Of a stretch of 64,000 nucleotides of DNA, positions 16,501 to 24,708 are shown one piece after another; the stretch's first letter is position 1, and each line of letters opens with the position of its first letter. Origin of the DNA: Natronosalvus rutilus (GTDB taxonomy: Archaea > Halobacteriota > Halobacteria > Halobacteriales > Natrialbaceae); assembly GCF_024204665.1 (NCBI RefSeq), contig NZ_CP100355.1:3577451-3641450 (forward strand), written 5' to 3'. Both the position numbers and the translations under genes were made by a program. The notes under the pieces are model-generated. The model did no database searches and was not told the DNA's origin. It worked only from the letters and a program-made list of their open reading frames with translations.

Positions 16501-17291
16501 GCCTGGAGCGCAAGGACGAACACGACCACGGCGCGTGGCTCGCCGAGAAGGACCTCTCGCTCATCGAGAAGTCCTACCTGACGATGCTGATCTGGCTCGA
16601 CCGACGGCTCCGGCTCGTCGACTACCTCGAGTTGCTGGAGGACATGTACTACAAGATCAACCTCCAGATGCCAAAGAGCCACACCGAGCAGTACAACCTG
16701 GACAACAAGTTCTGGTACTGGTATCCGCTCTACGCACTAGGTTCGTTCTCGTTACTCGCGTACATCGTCGCCGCACTGAGCGGTGCGCTACTGGGCTTTT
16801 ACTACTCTCCGTCGACGGCCGGCGAGACGCCGGTTGCCTACCAGACGATCGAGTCGATCATGGCGGATCTCAACTTCGGGTTCATGCTCCGGAGCATCCA
16901 CCGCTGGGCGGCCCAGGTGATGGTAGCCGCGGTCTTCTTGCACATGCTTCGCGTCTACTTCACGGGCGCCTACAAGGAACCCCGAGAGGTCAACTGGCTG
17001 CTCGGCGTCGTACTCTTAGCACTGACCGTGCTCTTCGGGTACACCGGCTACCTCCTGCCCTGGAACCAGCTCGCGTTCTGGGCGGGACAGATCGGCGTCG
17101 AGATGGCAATTTCGGTCCCCATCGTCGGCGAGTGGGCCGCGAACCTGTTGTTCGGTGGTCTCAGCCTGGGACAACCGACGCTCCAACGGATGTACATCCT
17201 GCACGTGTTCGTGTTGCCGTTCGTCGTCACGGCGCTCATCGCGCTTCACATCGGCATCGTCTGGATGCAGGGCATCGCCGAACCACACTGA
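16497..17291 (+). CDS. Cytochrome b, N-terminal (b6-like) subunit
   Basis: The 264-residue protein has four membrane helices and the four heme-ligand histidines 135, 149, 236 and 251 (RSIHRWA, FLHMLRV, ILHVFV, ALHIGI). The spacing is 14 in the first pair and 15 in the second, as in cytochrome b6 rather than mitochondrial cytochrome b (14 and 14). The N-terminal 70 residues are soluble. It overlaps the Rieske gene by four bases, so the two are co-translated. It should oxidise menaquinol. Confidence 0.95.
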   Translation: MSLERKDEHDHGAWLAEKDLSLIEKSYLTMLIWLDRRLRLVDYLELLEDMYYKINLQMPKSHTEQYNLDNKFWYWYPLYALGSFSLLAYIVAALSGALLGFYYSPSTAGETPVAYQTIESIMADLNFGFMLRSIHRWAAQVMVAAVFLHMLRVYFTGAYKEPREVNWLLGVVLLALTVLFGYTGYLLPWNQLAFWAGQIGVEMAISVPIVGEWAANLLFGGLSLGQPTLQRMYILHVFVLPFVVTALIALHIGIVWMQGIAEPH

Positions 17292-17297
17292 TCCACC

Positions 17298-18071
17298 ATG
17301 ACTGATACAGACACCGACGCAAACAACGACGTCCGAACCGACGGAAGCGGCACCGGCATCGTCGCCCCCGACGACGAGGTGCCGACCTGGAGCGAACGTA
17401 AAGAGCGAACGACCGGGCTCTCGCGACTCACCTACGAGTACTTCGAGCGGGCCCGCCGGGAAGACCAGGACCTCCGCCAGGAGTCGAGTTACATCGAGCG
17501 CGACGTGCTCGGCTTCCCAGCCTGGCCGCACGAGACGATCCGAAACCTCGCACTCGCGAGTTTCTTCGTCGGTATGTTGCTGTTCCTCGCGGCGCTGTTG
17601 CCGCCAACGATCGAGAGTCCAGCGAACCCGGCCGAAACGCCGTCAGTCATCCTGCCCGACTGGTACCTCTACTGGTCGTTCGGCCTGTTGCACCTCGAGT
17701 CGCTGAACCCCGAACTGGCGCTCGCCGGGGGCGAGAAGATCATGTCCGACCAGCTCTACGGCGTGCTGGCGAACGGCGCCGTCTTCGGCGCAATCGCGAT
17801 CCTTCCGTTCCTGAACAAGGGGAGCGCCCGACGGCCCGTCGAGGAGCCGTTCTGGGCGTCGATCGGCGTCGGCGGCGTCATCTTCGCCTTCACGCTGTCG
17901 CTCCTGCCGATCGAGGCCATGTTCCCCTGGGACGTCCACATCACGTTCGACATGGCGTTCTTCCTGCCCGTCATCGGTGCCATCCTCACCTACGCGGTGT
18001 TGAAGACGATGCGGGAGGGGTACATGTACAACCTCAACAAGCGGTACTACCGATTACGACCGCCGCGGTAG
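17298..18071 (+). CDS. Cytochrome b C-terminal (subunit IV-like) protein
   Basis: The 257-residue protein starts six bases after the b6-like gene stop. A soluble N-terminal region (1-75) is followed by helices and the quinol-site motif PDWYLYWSFGLLHLE (residues 120-134), the PEWY motif with Asp instead of Glu. Later helices cover about 165-185, 195-215 and 225-245. Subunit IV completes the Qo site with the b6-like partner. A Thr/Asp-rich head (TDTDTDANND) is typical of haloarchaea. A T-rich tract follows 18 bases after the stop. Confidence 0.92.
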   Translation: MTDTDTDANNDVRTDGSGTGIVAPDDEVPTWSERKERTTGLSRLTYEYFERARREDQDLRQESSYIERDVLGFPAWPHETIRNLALASFFVGMLLFLAALLPPTIESPANPAETPSVILPDWYLYWSFGLLHLESLNPELALAGGEKIMSDQLYGVLANGAVFGAIAILPFLNKGSARRPVEEPFWASIGVGGVIFAFTLSLLPIEAMFPWDVHITFDMAFFLPVIGAILTYAVLKTMREGYMYNLNKRYYRLRPPR

Positions 18072-18086
18072 GTCGTCGCGTACGGG

Positions 18087-18097
18087 CTTTTATTTAC
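18087..18097 (+). terminator. T-rich tract after the cytochrome genes
   Basis: GCTTTTATTTA lies about 18 bases after the stop codon. Archaeal terminators are often only T-rich tracts like this; a hairpin is not evident. It could instead be a TATA element. Confidence 0.35.
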
Positions 18098-18221
18098 GTC
18101 GTTCGGTGTGTTGTCCAACCAGCCGCGTGTTGCCCATCCAGTATCCAGTCGAGCCGCCGACTCGAGACGTAACGCCGAGTGAAGTCGCAGTACTCATTTT
18201 CCGTCGCCACGTAGCCCGGCT

Positions 18222-18647
18222 ATGAGCGGCTCAGAATCGGGGTCGGACCCGCCGGCGGAAGAGGTACGGACGGGACAGCGCGAAGGTGGCCTCGAGGACG
18301 GGAGCGGGGACAAGAGCAAGAGCGAGCGAGAGGAAAACGCCAAAGAGGGACCTCGAGTCGGCGCCTCGGGCCAGCGCGAGATCGTCGTTCCCATGCGGTT
18401 GTACAAGACGATCACCGTCTTCTCGACGCTTCTCGCGGTAATCGGCATTCTTGGCGGGTTCGTCGTGCTCGACGTCGCGACCGATCGAGCGCAGGCGGCA
18501 GCCTCGGACGTGAGCATCGGGCTGGCGTTGCTCGGCGTTGCGCTGATCGCGTGCGGGGCGGGCGCCTACGCGTTCTCGACCCGGTTTCGAACGGCGGGAA
18601 TGGGAAACGCTAAAGACGACGCCGACGAAGGGTCACACAATGGCTGA
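18222..18647 (+). CDS. Membrane protein in the bc locus (DUF7315-like)
   Basis: The 141-residue protein has an unusual highly charged and Glu/Gly/Lys-rich first 55 residues and two membrane helices (about 68-88 and 99-121). It ends with an 8-base overlap into the next gene. I recall these two genes as DUF7315 and DUF7314, found beside the haloarchaeal respiratory cluster, which is unverified. A role in complex assembly is only inference from position. The start ATG is the first in frame after a 150-base gap. Confidence 0.7.
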   Translation: MSGSESGSDPPAEEVRTGQREGGLEDGSGDKSKSEREENAKEGPRVGASGQREIVVPMRLYKTITVFSTLLAVIGILGGFVVLDVATDRAQAAASDVSIGLALLGVALIACGAGAYAFSTRFRTAGMGNAKDDADEGSHNG

Positions 18648-18903
18648 CGAATTCGTCAAGGGCTTCGTGATCCTGTCCCTCGGAATACTGGTGTGGATGA
18701 CGTTCGCCGGCTGGTACAACACGCCGTCGTTCTACGACACCCAGCTCGTTGGACCGAACCCCGAAGACCCCGGTACGTACACGACGCTGGCACTGGTCGT
18801 CAAGGAAGCGGCGTTCTACTTCGGTATCCTGGGCGCGGTCACGTTCTGGGCGCTCATCCCGGCCGGCCGGCGCGTGCGAACCCACTACGCCGAGAACAAC
18901 TGA
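18640..18903 (+). CDS. Two-helix membrane protein in the bc locus (DUF7314-like)
   Basis: The 87-residue protein opens ADEFVKGFVILSLGILVWMTFAGWYNTPSFYDTQLVGPNPEDPG, a first membrane helix and a loop, then a second helix (FYFGILGAVTFWALIPAG). It overlaps the preceding gene by eight bases, so the pair is translationally coupled. The loop sequence is the most distinctive part. No cofactor site is visible; function unknown. Confidence 0.75.
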   Translation: MADEFVKGFVILSLGILVWMTFAGWYNTPSFYDTQLVGPNPEDPGTYTTLALVVKEAAFYFGILGAVTFWALIPAGRRVRTHYAENN

Positions 18904-19107
18904 ACGCCCTCTCGTCGCATCTTTTTCCGAGTCCCGCTGGGTTTCGAGCGAATGCACTCTCGAGGACGGTCTGCCGTCCGGTCACGCTGGTACTCGTGGT
19001 GGCTCGGGTCGGCGACCAAAGTAGTGGCTCGAGCCGGTGGCTCGGAGTCGCTGGCCTAAATCAATGGCTCGAGACGGATCGGTTCGAGCGTTCACGGTCG
19101 CTACGCG

Positions 19108-20625
19108 TCACTGTCCGCCCCGCCTCGGTAGCCACGACCGGAGATTGAACCCGAACTCGTTGGCGAGTTGAACGTCCTTGTCCGTGAACGCATCCGTAAC
19201 GACGAGGGTTGCCACGTACACAATGAGAACCACGAGCGGGAGCGTGGCGACGATGACGAGGTGCGAATCGACGAGGAGGACGATCGGAAGCCCGGCGAGG
19301 GCGGCCGGGATCCCCGCGAAAACGACGGTGGCGAAGTCTCGAGTGAAGGGGTGGATGCCGTCGACGACGTGGAGTTCGCCCAGTGTCAGGAGGCCGACGA
19401 CCACGAGCGCGGACGCAGACCCGATGGCAGCCCCGTTGATACCGTAGATCGGGACGAGGAGGAACGAGACGACGAGGTTGGTGCCAAAGAGCGCGAGGGT
19501 GTTGGCGAAGACGATGCGGGAGTAGCCCATCCCCTGCAGGAGGGTGCCATCGGGACCACCGAAGGTGACGTTGAACAGGAATGTCATCGCGAGGAGCGCG
19601 ACGACGGCGCTGGCTTCGCCGTACTGGGGCGTGTACATCACGGAGAGAAACGCCTCCGCACCGAGGGAGATGATGATCGCGAACGGGAGGGTTATGCCCG
19701 CGATCCAGCGAGCGGCGACGCGAAAGCGCTCCTGGACGAGAGCGGTGTCGTCTCGCGTTTCGGCGATGAGCGGTTTGAACACGGGCGAGAGGGAGTTGAA
19801 GATGATCATCAACCCGGAACCGAGCATGTAGCCGACGCGGTAGATGCCGACCTCGCCCGAGTCGAGGAAGTAGCCGAGGATGAAGTAATCGACGTGGCCC
19901 ATCAGGACGAAGACGACGCTCGTCATGGCCAGTGGCACCGAGTACCGGATCATCGGACCCGGCGCGACGGGTTCGAACGTCGCCGACATGATCTCCCAGG
20001 CGCGGTAGGTAAAGAGGAGGGCACCGACCACGATGCACACGAAGAGCCCGACCACGTAGCCACCTGCGAGTCCGAGCAACCCGAAGCCGGCCAGGAGGAG
20101 TACCGCGGTGACGACGAACCGAACCACCGGGCGCACGATGTCGCGCATCACGACCCGGTACTGGAGCTTCTTGATGCTGTAGAAGGATTTGAGCAGGACG
20201 TTGTACATCGCGAGCATCGGAATCGTCACCGCCAGCAACAAGAGCGCGACCTCGAGCGAGGGCTCTCGGAAGAAGACGCCGAACGTATCGGCCGTCATCG
20301 CGAGCGCGAGCGCAACCAGCGACGACGTGACCAGGACGGTCGCCGTCACTTGCACGATGACGCCCTTGGCTTTCCCGGGTTCGTCCGCCTCGAGGTACTG
20401 CGGGACGAAGTAATCGATCGCCAGCGGCAATCCGAGGTTCGCGAACACCTGCATGAAGAGGATGACCGACGTCGCGAGCACCCATAGGCCGTAGACAGAG
20501 GGGCTGACGAACCGCGTCATCAACATCACGATGGCGAATGCGAGGACGCCGTTGAGCACGTTCCCGACGAACGTGATACTCCCCTGTTTCGCCAGCGTGG
20601 ACAGTCCAGTGTCGTGTTCGGTCAT
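19108..20625 (-). CDS. Polysaccharide flippase (Wzx/MATE-like)
   Basis: The 505-residue protein has about 14 membrane helices and the family opening LSTLAKQGSITFVGNVLNGVLAFAIVMLMTRFVSPSVYGLW, which is typical of Wzx-type lipid-linked oligosaccharide flippases of the MVF superfamily. In archaea such proteins are associated with S-layer N-glycosylation or exopolysaccharide export. No glycosyltransferase lies nearby, so its pathway is unclear. The start ATG is at 20625; upstream in-frame codons are low quality. A lipoprotein gene lies just upstream in the same direction. Confidence 0.9.
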   Translation of the reverse strand: MTEHDTGLSTLAKQGSITFVGNVLNGVLAFAIVMLMTRFVSPSVYGLWVLATSVILFMQVFANLGLPLAIDYFVPQYLEADEPGKAKGVIVQVTATVLVTSSLVALALAMTADTFGVFFREPSLEVALLLLAVTIPMLAMYNVLLKSFYSIKKLQYRVVMRDIVRPVVRFVVTAVLLLAGFGLLGLAGGYVVGLFVCIVVGALLFTYRAWEIMSATFEPVAPGPMIRYSVPLAMTSVVFVLMGHVDYFILGYFLDSGEVGIYRVGYMLGSGLMIIFNSLSPVFKPLIAETRDDTALVQERFRVAARWIAGITLPFAIIISLGAEAFLSVMYTPQYGEASAVVALLAMTFLFNVTFGGPDGTLLQGMGYSRIVFANTLALFGTNLVVSFLLVPIYGINGAAIGSASALVVVGLLTLGELHVVDGIHPFTRDFATVVFAGIPAALAGLPIVLLVDSHLVIVATLPLVVLIVYVATLVVTDAFTDKDVQLANEFGFNLRSWLPRRGGQ

Positions 20626-20704
20626 AGCCTCGAGAGTCCTGTATTGAGTCGACTGCTGGTTGTGGTTGGGCTCGAGTCGGCACCTGGAGCAGATACCGAC
20701 TCGC

Positions 20705-21097
20705 TCAGACGCTCGTCGCTGGCTCGAGTTCGTAGCTGGCGACCTCTCTGGCTGCCTCACCGAAATGGGGGAACTCCACTTCGAACGGCCAGTCGGTACC
20801 CTCCGTCGTGTCGTCGATGAGTTCGATGACGGTGTCGAGTTCCTCGCCGTCAGCGTCGAAGAACGTCGCCCGGATCTCGACGTAGGTCGGTTCTCGTTCC
20901 CCCTCGTTGCGGACGAGCCCCCAGACGGAGACGCGCTCCTCGTCGGTCCAGGGGTTCTCCCGGAGGAGGTCCGACCAGACGACCACCAGATCTGTCGGCT
21001 CGAGGATGTCCTCGCCGCTGTCCGTCAGGAGGTCGAGACACCCTGAGAGGGACAGCGAGGCGAAGGCGGTCGACGCGAGGAGCGCGCGGCGTTTCAT
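20705..21097 (-). CDS. Small lipoprotein, probably FxLYD-type
   Basis: The 130-residue protein has a lipoprotein signal with a lipobox at about residue 20 (TAFASLSLSGC) after MKRRALLAS, which resembles a Tat motif without the second arginine context. The rest (VVVWSDLLRENPWTDEERVSVWGLVRNEGEREPTYVEIRATFFDADGEELD) has the pattern of FxLYD beta-sandwich domains found on secreted haloarchaeal lipoproteins. It is anchored outside the cell. It overlaps nothing and lies 79 bases upstream of the flippase. Function unknown. Confidence 0.82.
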   Translation of the reverse strand: MKRRALLASTAFASLSLSGCLDLLTDSGEDILEPTDLVVVWSDLLRENPWTDEERVSVWGLVRNEGEREPTYVEIRATFFDADGEELDTVIELIDDTTEGTDWPFEVEFPHFGEAAREVASYELEPATSV

Positions 21098-21249
21098 ACG
21101 CGAGTCAGCTACCAGTTCGACCGGTCGACTCTTCAGCCTTCGGGAACGGCCGCGTCGAGTGAACGACGCCGACCGCTCGGTCATCGGGCGTCTCGAGCAG
21201 AACGAGCGGCTTTGCGGCGACCGGTGTACGATCGAGCGGATTCGATACG

Positions 21250-21258
21250 TTTTACTAC
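21250..21258 (+). promoter_or_regulatory. TATA-like box for thi4
   Basis: TTTTACTAC is centred about 26 bases before the ATG at 21280, supporting that ATG as a leaderless start over the GTG six bases upstream. Confidence 0.5.
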
Positions 21259-21279
21259 CTGGTCGTACCACTTGTGAAT

Positions 21280-22206
21280 ATGGGCGAGTTCGAACCGTTC
21301 AGCGACGTTGGCGAAGCAGACGTAACCCGAGCGATTGGACAGGAGTGGACCGAGGAGTTCATGGACTTCTCCGATTCGGACGTCATCATCGTCGGCGGCG
21401 GCCCCTCCGGATTGACCGCCGCGAAGGAACTCGCCGAGCGCGGCGTGAAGACGATGGTCGTCGAGAAGAACAACTACCTCGGCGGCGGCTTCTGGCTCGG
21501 TGGCTTCCTGATGAACAAGGTCACCGTCCGCTCTCCCGCACAGCGGGTGCTCGAGGAACTGGACGTCGAGTACAAGCCGGCGGCCGACACCGAGGGGCTG
21601 TACGTCGCCAACGGCCCCCACGCCTGCTCCGCACTGATCAAGGCCGCCTGCGACGCGGGCGCGAAGATGCAGAACATGACGGAGTTCACGGACATCGTCA
21701 TCCGCGAGGACCACCGCGTCGCCGGCATCGTGATGAACTGGACGCCGGTCCACGCCCTGCCCCGCGAGATTACCTGCGTCGACCCCATCGCCGTCGAGGC
21801 GGACCTGGTGATCGACGCGACGGGCCACGACGCGATGGCGATCACCAAACTGGACGAGCGCGGCGTCCTCGATGCGCCCGGCATTCGGGACGCTCGCGAG
21901 CGCGGCACGGTGATGGATCAGACCGACGGCGACACCTACGGCGCCCCCGGTCACGACTCGCCCGGCCACGACTCAATGTGGGTCGGCAAGAGCGAGGACG
22001 CCGTCGTCGAACACACCGGCCTCGTCCACGACGGACTCATCGCGACGGGTATGGCAACCGCGACCGCCTACGGCCTGCCGCGCATGGGCCCCACCTTCGG
22101 CGCTATGCTCGTCTCCGGCAAGCGCGCCGCCCAGGTCGCCCTCGATGAACTCGAGGTCGACGCTGACCCGGTAGAACTGACGAGTCGAGTTCCCGCGGAC
22201 GACTGA
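21280..22206 (+). CDS. thi4: Thi4-type thiazole synthase
   Basis: The 308-residue protein has the FAD/NAD-binding start [22 protein letters not shown] and the family regions [18 protein letters not shown] and [14 protein letters not shown]. It makes the adenylated thiazole of thiamine. At Cys166 (in EITCVDPI) it carries the cysteine that in yeast Thi4 donates sulfur and is consumed; methanogen enzymes have histidine there and use sulfide. So this is a cysteine-type Thi4 by alignment. Starts: ATG at 21280 is used; a GTG two codons earlier is possible. Confidence 0.93.
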   Translation: MGEFEPFSDVGEADVTRAIGQEWTEEFMDFSDSDVIIVGGGPSGLTAAKELAERGVKTMVVEKNNYLGGGFWLGGFLMNKVTVRSPAQRVLEELDVEYKPAADTEGLYVANGPHACSALIKAACDAGAKMQNMTEFTDIVIREDHRVAGIVMNWTPVHALPREITCVDPIAVEADLVIDATGHDAMAITKLDERGVLDAPGIRDARERGTVMDQTDGDTYGAPGHDSPGHDSMWVGKSEDAVVEHTGLVHDGLIATGMATATAYGLPRMGPTFGAMLVSGKRAAQVALDELEVDADPVELTSRVPADD

Positions 22207-22262
22207 GACGGTTGGTCACCGCCTCGTTCCGGAGTCGGTGATCGACGCCGAAAGCTACAGCA

Positions 22263-22269
22263 TTTAGGG
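22263..22269 (+). promoter_or_regulatory. TATA-like box for the epimerase gene
   Basis: TTTAGGG is centred about 26 bases before the ATG at 22291. Confidence 0.45.
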
Positions 22270-22290
22270 GCCGCTCGAGAAACGATCGAT

Positions 22291-23205
22291 ATGACCGTCA
22301 TCGTCACCGGCGCGACCGGCGGCGCTGGTAGCTGGATCGTCGAGGACCTCGCGCGAGACGACCACGAGGTCGTCGGCGTCGACCTCGAGCGTCCGCCCCG
22401 GGCCCGCGAGAGCGTCACCTTCCTCGAGGCCGATCTCAGGGAGCAGGGCCAGACGTGGGAACTCGTCCAGACGTACGAACCCGACGCCGTGGTCCATTTC
22501 GCGGCGATTCCACGCAACGAGATCACCCCCGGCACCGAGACCTTCCTGACGAACGTCGAGAGCACCTACCACGTCTTCGAAGCCGCGGGCCGAATCGGCG
22601 CGGACGTCGTCTGGGCCTCGAGCGAGAGTATCTACGGGTCGGTCTTCGCCGAGGAACCGTGGCTTCCCGAGTACTTCCCGATCGACGAGGATCACCCGCT
22701 GCGCCCGGAGGATCCCTACGCCACGTCGAAACTCGTCGGCGAAGACCTCGCCGCGGCGACCGCCCTCAAATACGGTATCTCGGTGACCTCGATCCGGCCC
22801 TCCTGGATCACGTATCCGGGGAGCCAGCAGACGGCCCGGGGCCGAGAGACGTTCGATCCGGAGACGGCGGACCCGAACGGCAACTTCTGGTCGTACGTGG
22901 ACGTTCGCGACGTCGTCTCGATCGTTCGAGCGGTGCTCGAGGCGGACCCCGAGGCCGACCGCGAGGGCCACGGCCACGGAAGCCATGATGTGTACCTCGC
23001 GGCGGCCGAGAACAACTTCCTCGACCGCCCGACCGCCGAGGTGATCGAGACGGTCTTTGGTGACCTACCCGACTCCTGTGCTCTCGAGGGGAACCAGTCG
23101 GCGTTCAGCACCGAGAAGGCGAGGCGGGAACTCGACTGGCGGCCTGAACACACGTGGGAGGACGCGGAACTCGAGCAGGTGCCGGGGCCGCTGTTTTTGG
23201 AGTGA
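22291..23205 (+). CDS. NAD-dependent epimerase/dehydratase (extended SDR)
   Basis: The 304-residue protein has the Rossmann motif TGATGGAGS, the HFAAIPRNE segment, and the catalytic YATSK (Ser/Tyr/Lys set) at about 146-150. It is thus a sugar-nucleotide epimerase/dehydratase or related extended SDR. The downstream region with WSYVDVRDVVSIVRAVLEAD and the tail STEKARRELDWRPEHTW is conserved in NAD-dependent epimerase families. Substrate cannot be told from sequence. It has no close pathway neighbours. Confidence 0.88.
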   Translation: MTVIVTGATGGAGSWIVEDLARDDHEVVGVDLERPPRARESVTFLEADLREQGQTWELVQTYEPDAVVHFAAIPRNEITPGTETFLTNVESTYHVFEAAGRIGADVVWASSESIYGSVFAEEPWLPEYFPIDEDHPLRPEDPYATSKLVGEDLAAATALKYGISVTSIRPSWITYPGSQQTARGRETFDPETADPNGNFWSYVDVRDVVSIVRAVLEADPEADREGHGHGSHDVYLAAAENNFLDRPTAEVIETVFGDLPDSCALEGNQSAFSTEKARRELDWRPEHTWEDAELEQVPGPLFLE

Positions 23206-23286
23206 GCGACGCGATCTGATTCGTATCTCAGTCCACTCGAGGGTCGACCGCAATGATTACACTCGATGGTACCACTACGTCGTACC

Positions 23287-24141
23287 ATGGTCGACCACGT
23301 CGCCATCTATCGCGCACCGACCACCGTCGTCGACGCCGACGCCGTCGCCGCATGGCTCGAGCCGCGACTCGAGGCGTCGATAACGGTACGGGAACGGTTT
23401 CTGGACGACGTTCGGGGCGACGAACTGGCGGAGCGGTTCGCGGCCGCCCGAATTCGAGGGCCGCGCAAACGAGAGACGGGGAACACGATGCTTGGAACCG
23501 TTCGCTACGAGAAGCGCGCCCTCGAGCATCCCGAGCGGGAAGGCGGCGTGCTCTACGACGGCGCGCAGATCGCTCGCGCGCTCAACCGGGAACTGCCGGC
23601 CGATGAGCGAGGACTCAAGTGGGCCCACGTCGTCCTCCTCGACCGAGCACTCGCGACGTGGGGTGACCACGACGGACGCTGGCACAAGCGGGTGACGGTT
23701 CCCGGTCAGCCGGCGCTCGTCTCGGTTCCTGGACTGTACGAGGCGCCGGCCAAACCCAAATCGTACTACCAGGAACAACAGCGACGAGCGCTCGTTTCGG
23801 GCGACGTGCCGCCGAGAGAGATTCTCGAGCGCGACGTCGCGGACAAGTTCCTCCTCGAGGACGACCCCCGAACGACCGACGCGATTTGCGGGTTCGTTCT
23901 CCAGGCCGCCCACTACCTCGAGACTGGCGAGCCGTTCTGTGCGGAGCCGACCTGTCGGCTGTACAACGCTCACACCCACGAGGGTGTCGTTCGGGCTCAG
24001 CTATCAGGGACGGCGTTTTGCGCCGACCACGGCGCGGTTTACGCGAATGTGAACGCTGAGGCGGATACGGTCGATGGTCCTGATGCGGACGCTGAGGCGG
24101 ACGCGACCGGTGCGGACGTGAATACGGATACTGAAGAATAG
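23287..24141 (+). CDS. Conserved archaeal protein with a Cys/His cluster (DUF6775/7001-like)
   Basis: The 284-residue protein starts MVDHVAIYRAPTTVVDADAVAAWLEPRLEA. Near residues 226-258 it has FCAEPTCRLYNAHTHEGVVRAQLSGTAFCADH, which looks like a metal-binding set (two Cys, two His, then Cys and His) and reminds me of a predicted archaeal metallopeptidase-like family (DUF6775 or DUF7001; unverified). No HExxH is visible. Mid-region DGRWHKRVTVPGQPALVSVPGLYEAPAKP looks strongly conserved. A Thr/Asp/Ala-rich tail closes it. Start ATG at 23287 avoids an earlier in-frame start that adds a basic stretch. Confidence 0.75.
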   Translation: MVDHVAIYRAPTTVVDADAVAAWLEPRLEASITVRERFLDDVRGDELAERFAAARIRGPRKRETGNTMLGTVRYEKRALEHPEREGGVLYDGAQIARALNRELPADERGLKWAHVVLLDRALATWGDHDGRWHKRVTVPGQPALVSVPGLYEAPAKPKSYYQEQQRRALVSGDVPPREILERDVADKFLLEDDPRTTDAICGFVLQAAHYLETGEPFCAEPTCRLYNAHTHEGVVRAQLSGTAFCADHGAVYANVNAEADTVDGPDADAEADATGADVNTDTEE

Positions 24142-24249
24142 GCGATCGGTGGCGCGGAGGCAGTTACGAAGACTGAGGGACGCGAGTGACGGCGCGGATA
24201 TAGTTACGAATACCGTCGCTCGCGGTCACGCTCGCACCCGCTCGAGCGA

Positions 24250-24654
24250 TCACTCGTCGTCGAGCGCGAGCGACGACTCCGGGCGGTAATCGCTGCTGAC
24301 CGGCGAGGCGGGTGCCACCGGTACCGACTCGTCGAGTTCGATCGCTCGCTCGACGATGCGCCGCGTCTCGAGGTCGACGTCAGCTTGAGCGACGCATCCG
24401 TTCTCGGCGTCGTAGTCGACCAGACCCAGGTCGTCGAGTTTCGGTAAATGATTGTGCACCAGCGAAACGGTGATCATCGAGTCTCGCACGACGGCGCCGT
24501 CGGCCCCCGCTCGCTCCCAGCCGACGACCTCGTCGCAGAGTTCCTCGACGCCCACCCGCGGACGGGTCAGCAGCAGCGACAGCACGTACCGTCGCCGGGC
24601 GTCCGAAAGCGCCTCGAAGACCGCCTCCACCGATGGGGTTCGCACGGTTGACAT
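24250..24654 (-). CDS. DUF7344-type winged-helix protein
   Basis: The 134-residue protein has SVEAVFEALSDARRRYVLSLLLTRPRVGVEELCDEVVGWERAG and MITVSLVHNHLPKLDDLGLVDYDAENGCVAQ, the pattern of haloarchaeal DUF7344-type HTH regulators. It is a paralogue of the gene at 12403. The acidic tail (PESSLALDDE) is probably disordered. It ends just before the AlaX editing gene upstream on the same strand. Target genes unknown. Confidence 0.82.
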   Translation of the reverse strand: MSTVRTPSVEAVFEALSDARRRYVLSLLLTRPRVGVEELCDEVVGWERAGADGAVVRDSMITVSLVHNHLPKLDDLGLVDYDAENGCVAQADVDLETRRIVERAIELDESVPVAPASPVSSDYRPESSLALDDE

Positions 24655-24708
24655 AACTATTACCGGGACCCTCTCCCTCTCAATAATTGCGCCAAAAATA
24701 TTTGGGTG

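Noticed and set aside
18904-19107. Short repeated GGCTCG words in the gap after the respiratory cluster
   Set aside because: They are irregular and compatible with the local base composition; only a T-run suggests a terminator.
24160-24250. Possible small RNA in the gap after the Cys/His protein
   Set aside because: The stretch is short and contains only two similar words (GACGCGAGTGACGGCGCGG-like and GGCGCGGAGG); no stem stands out.
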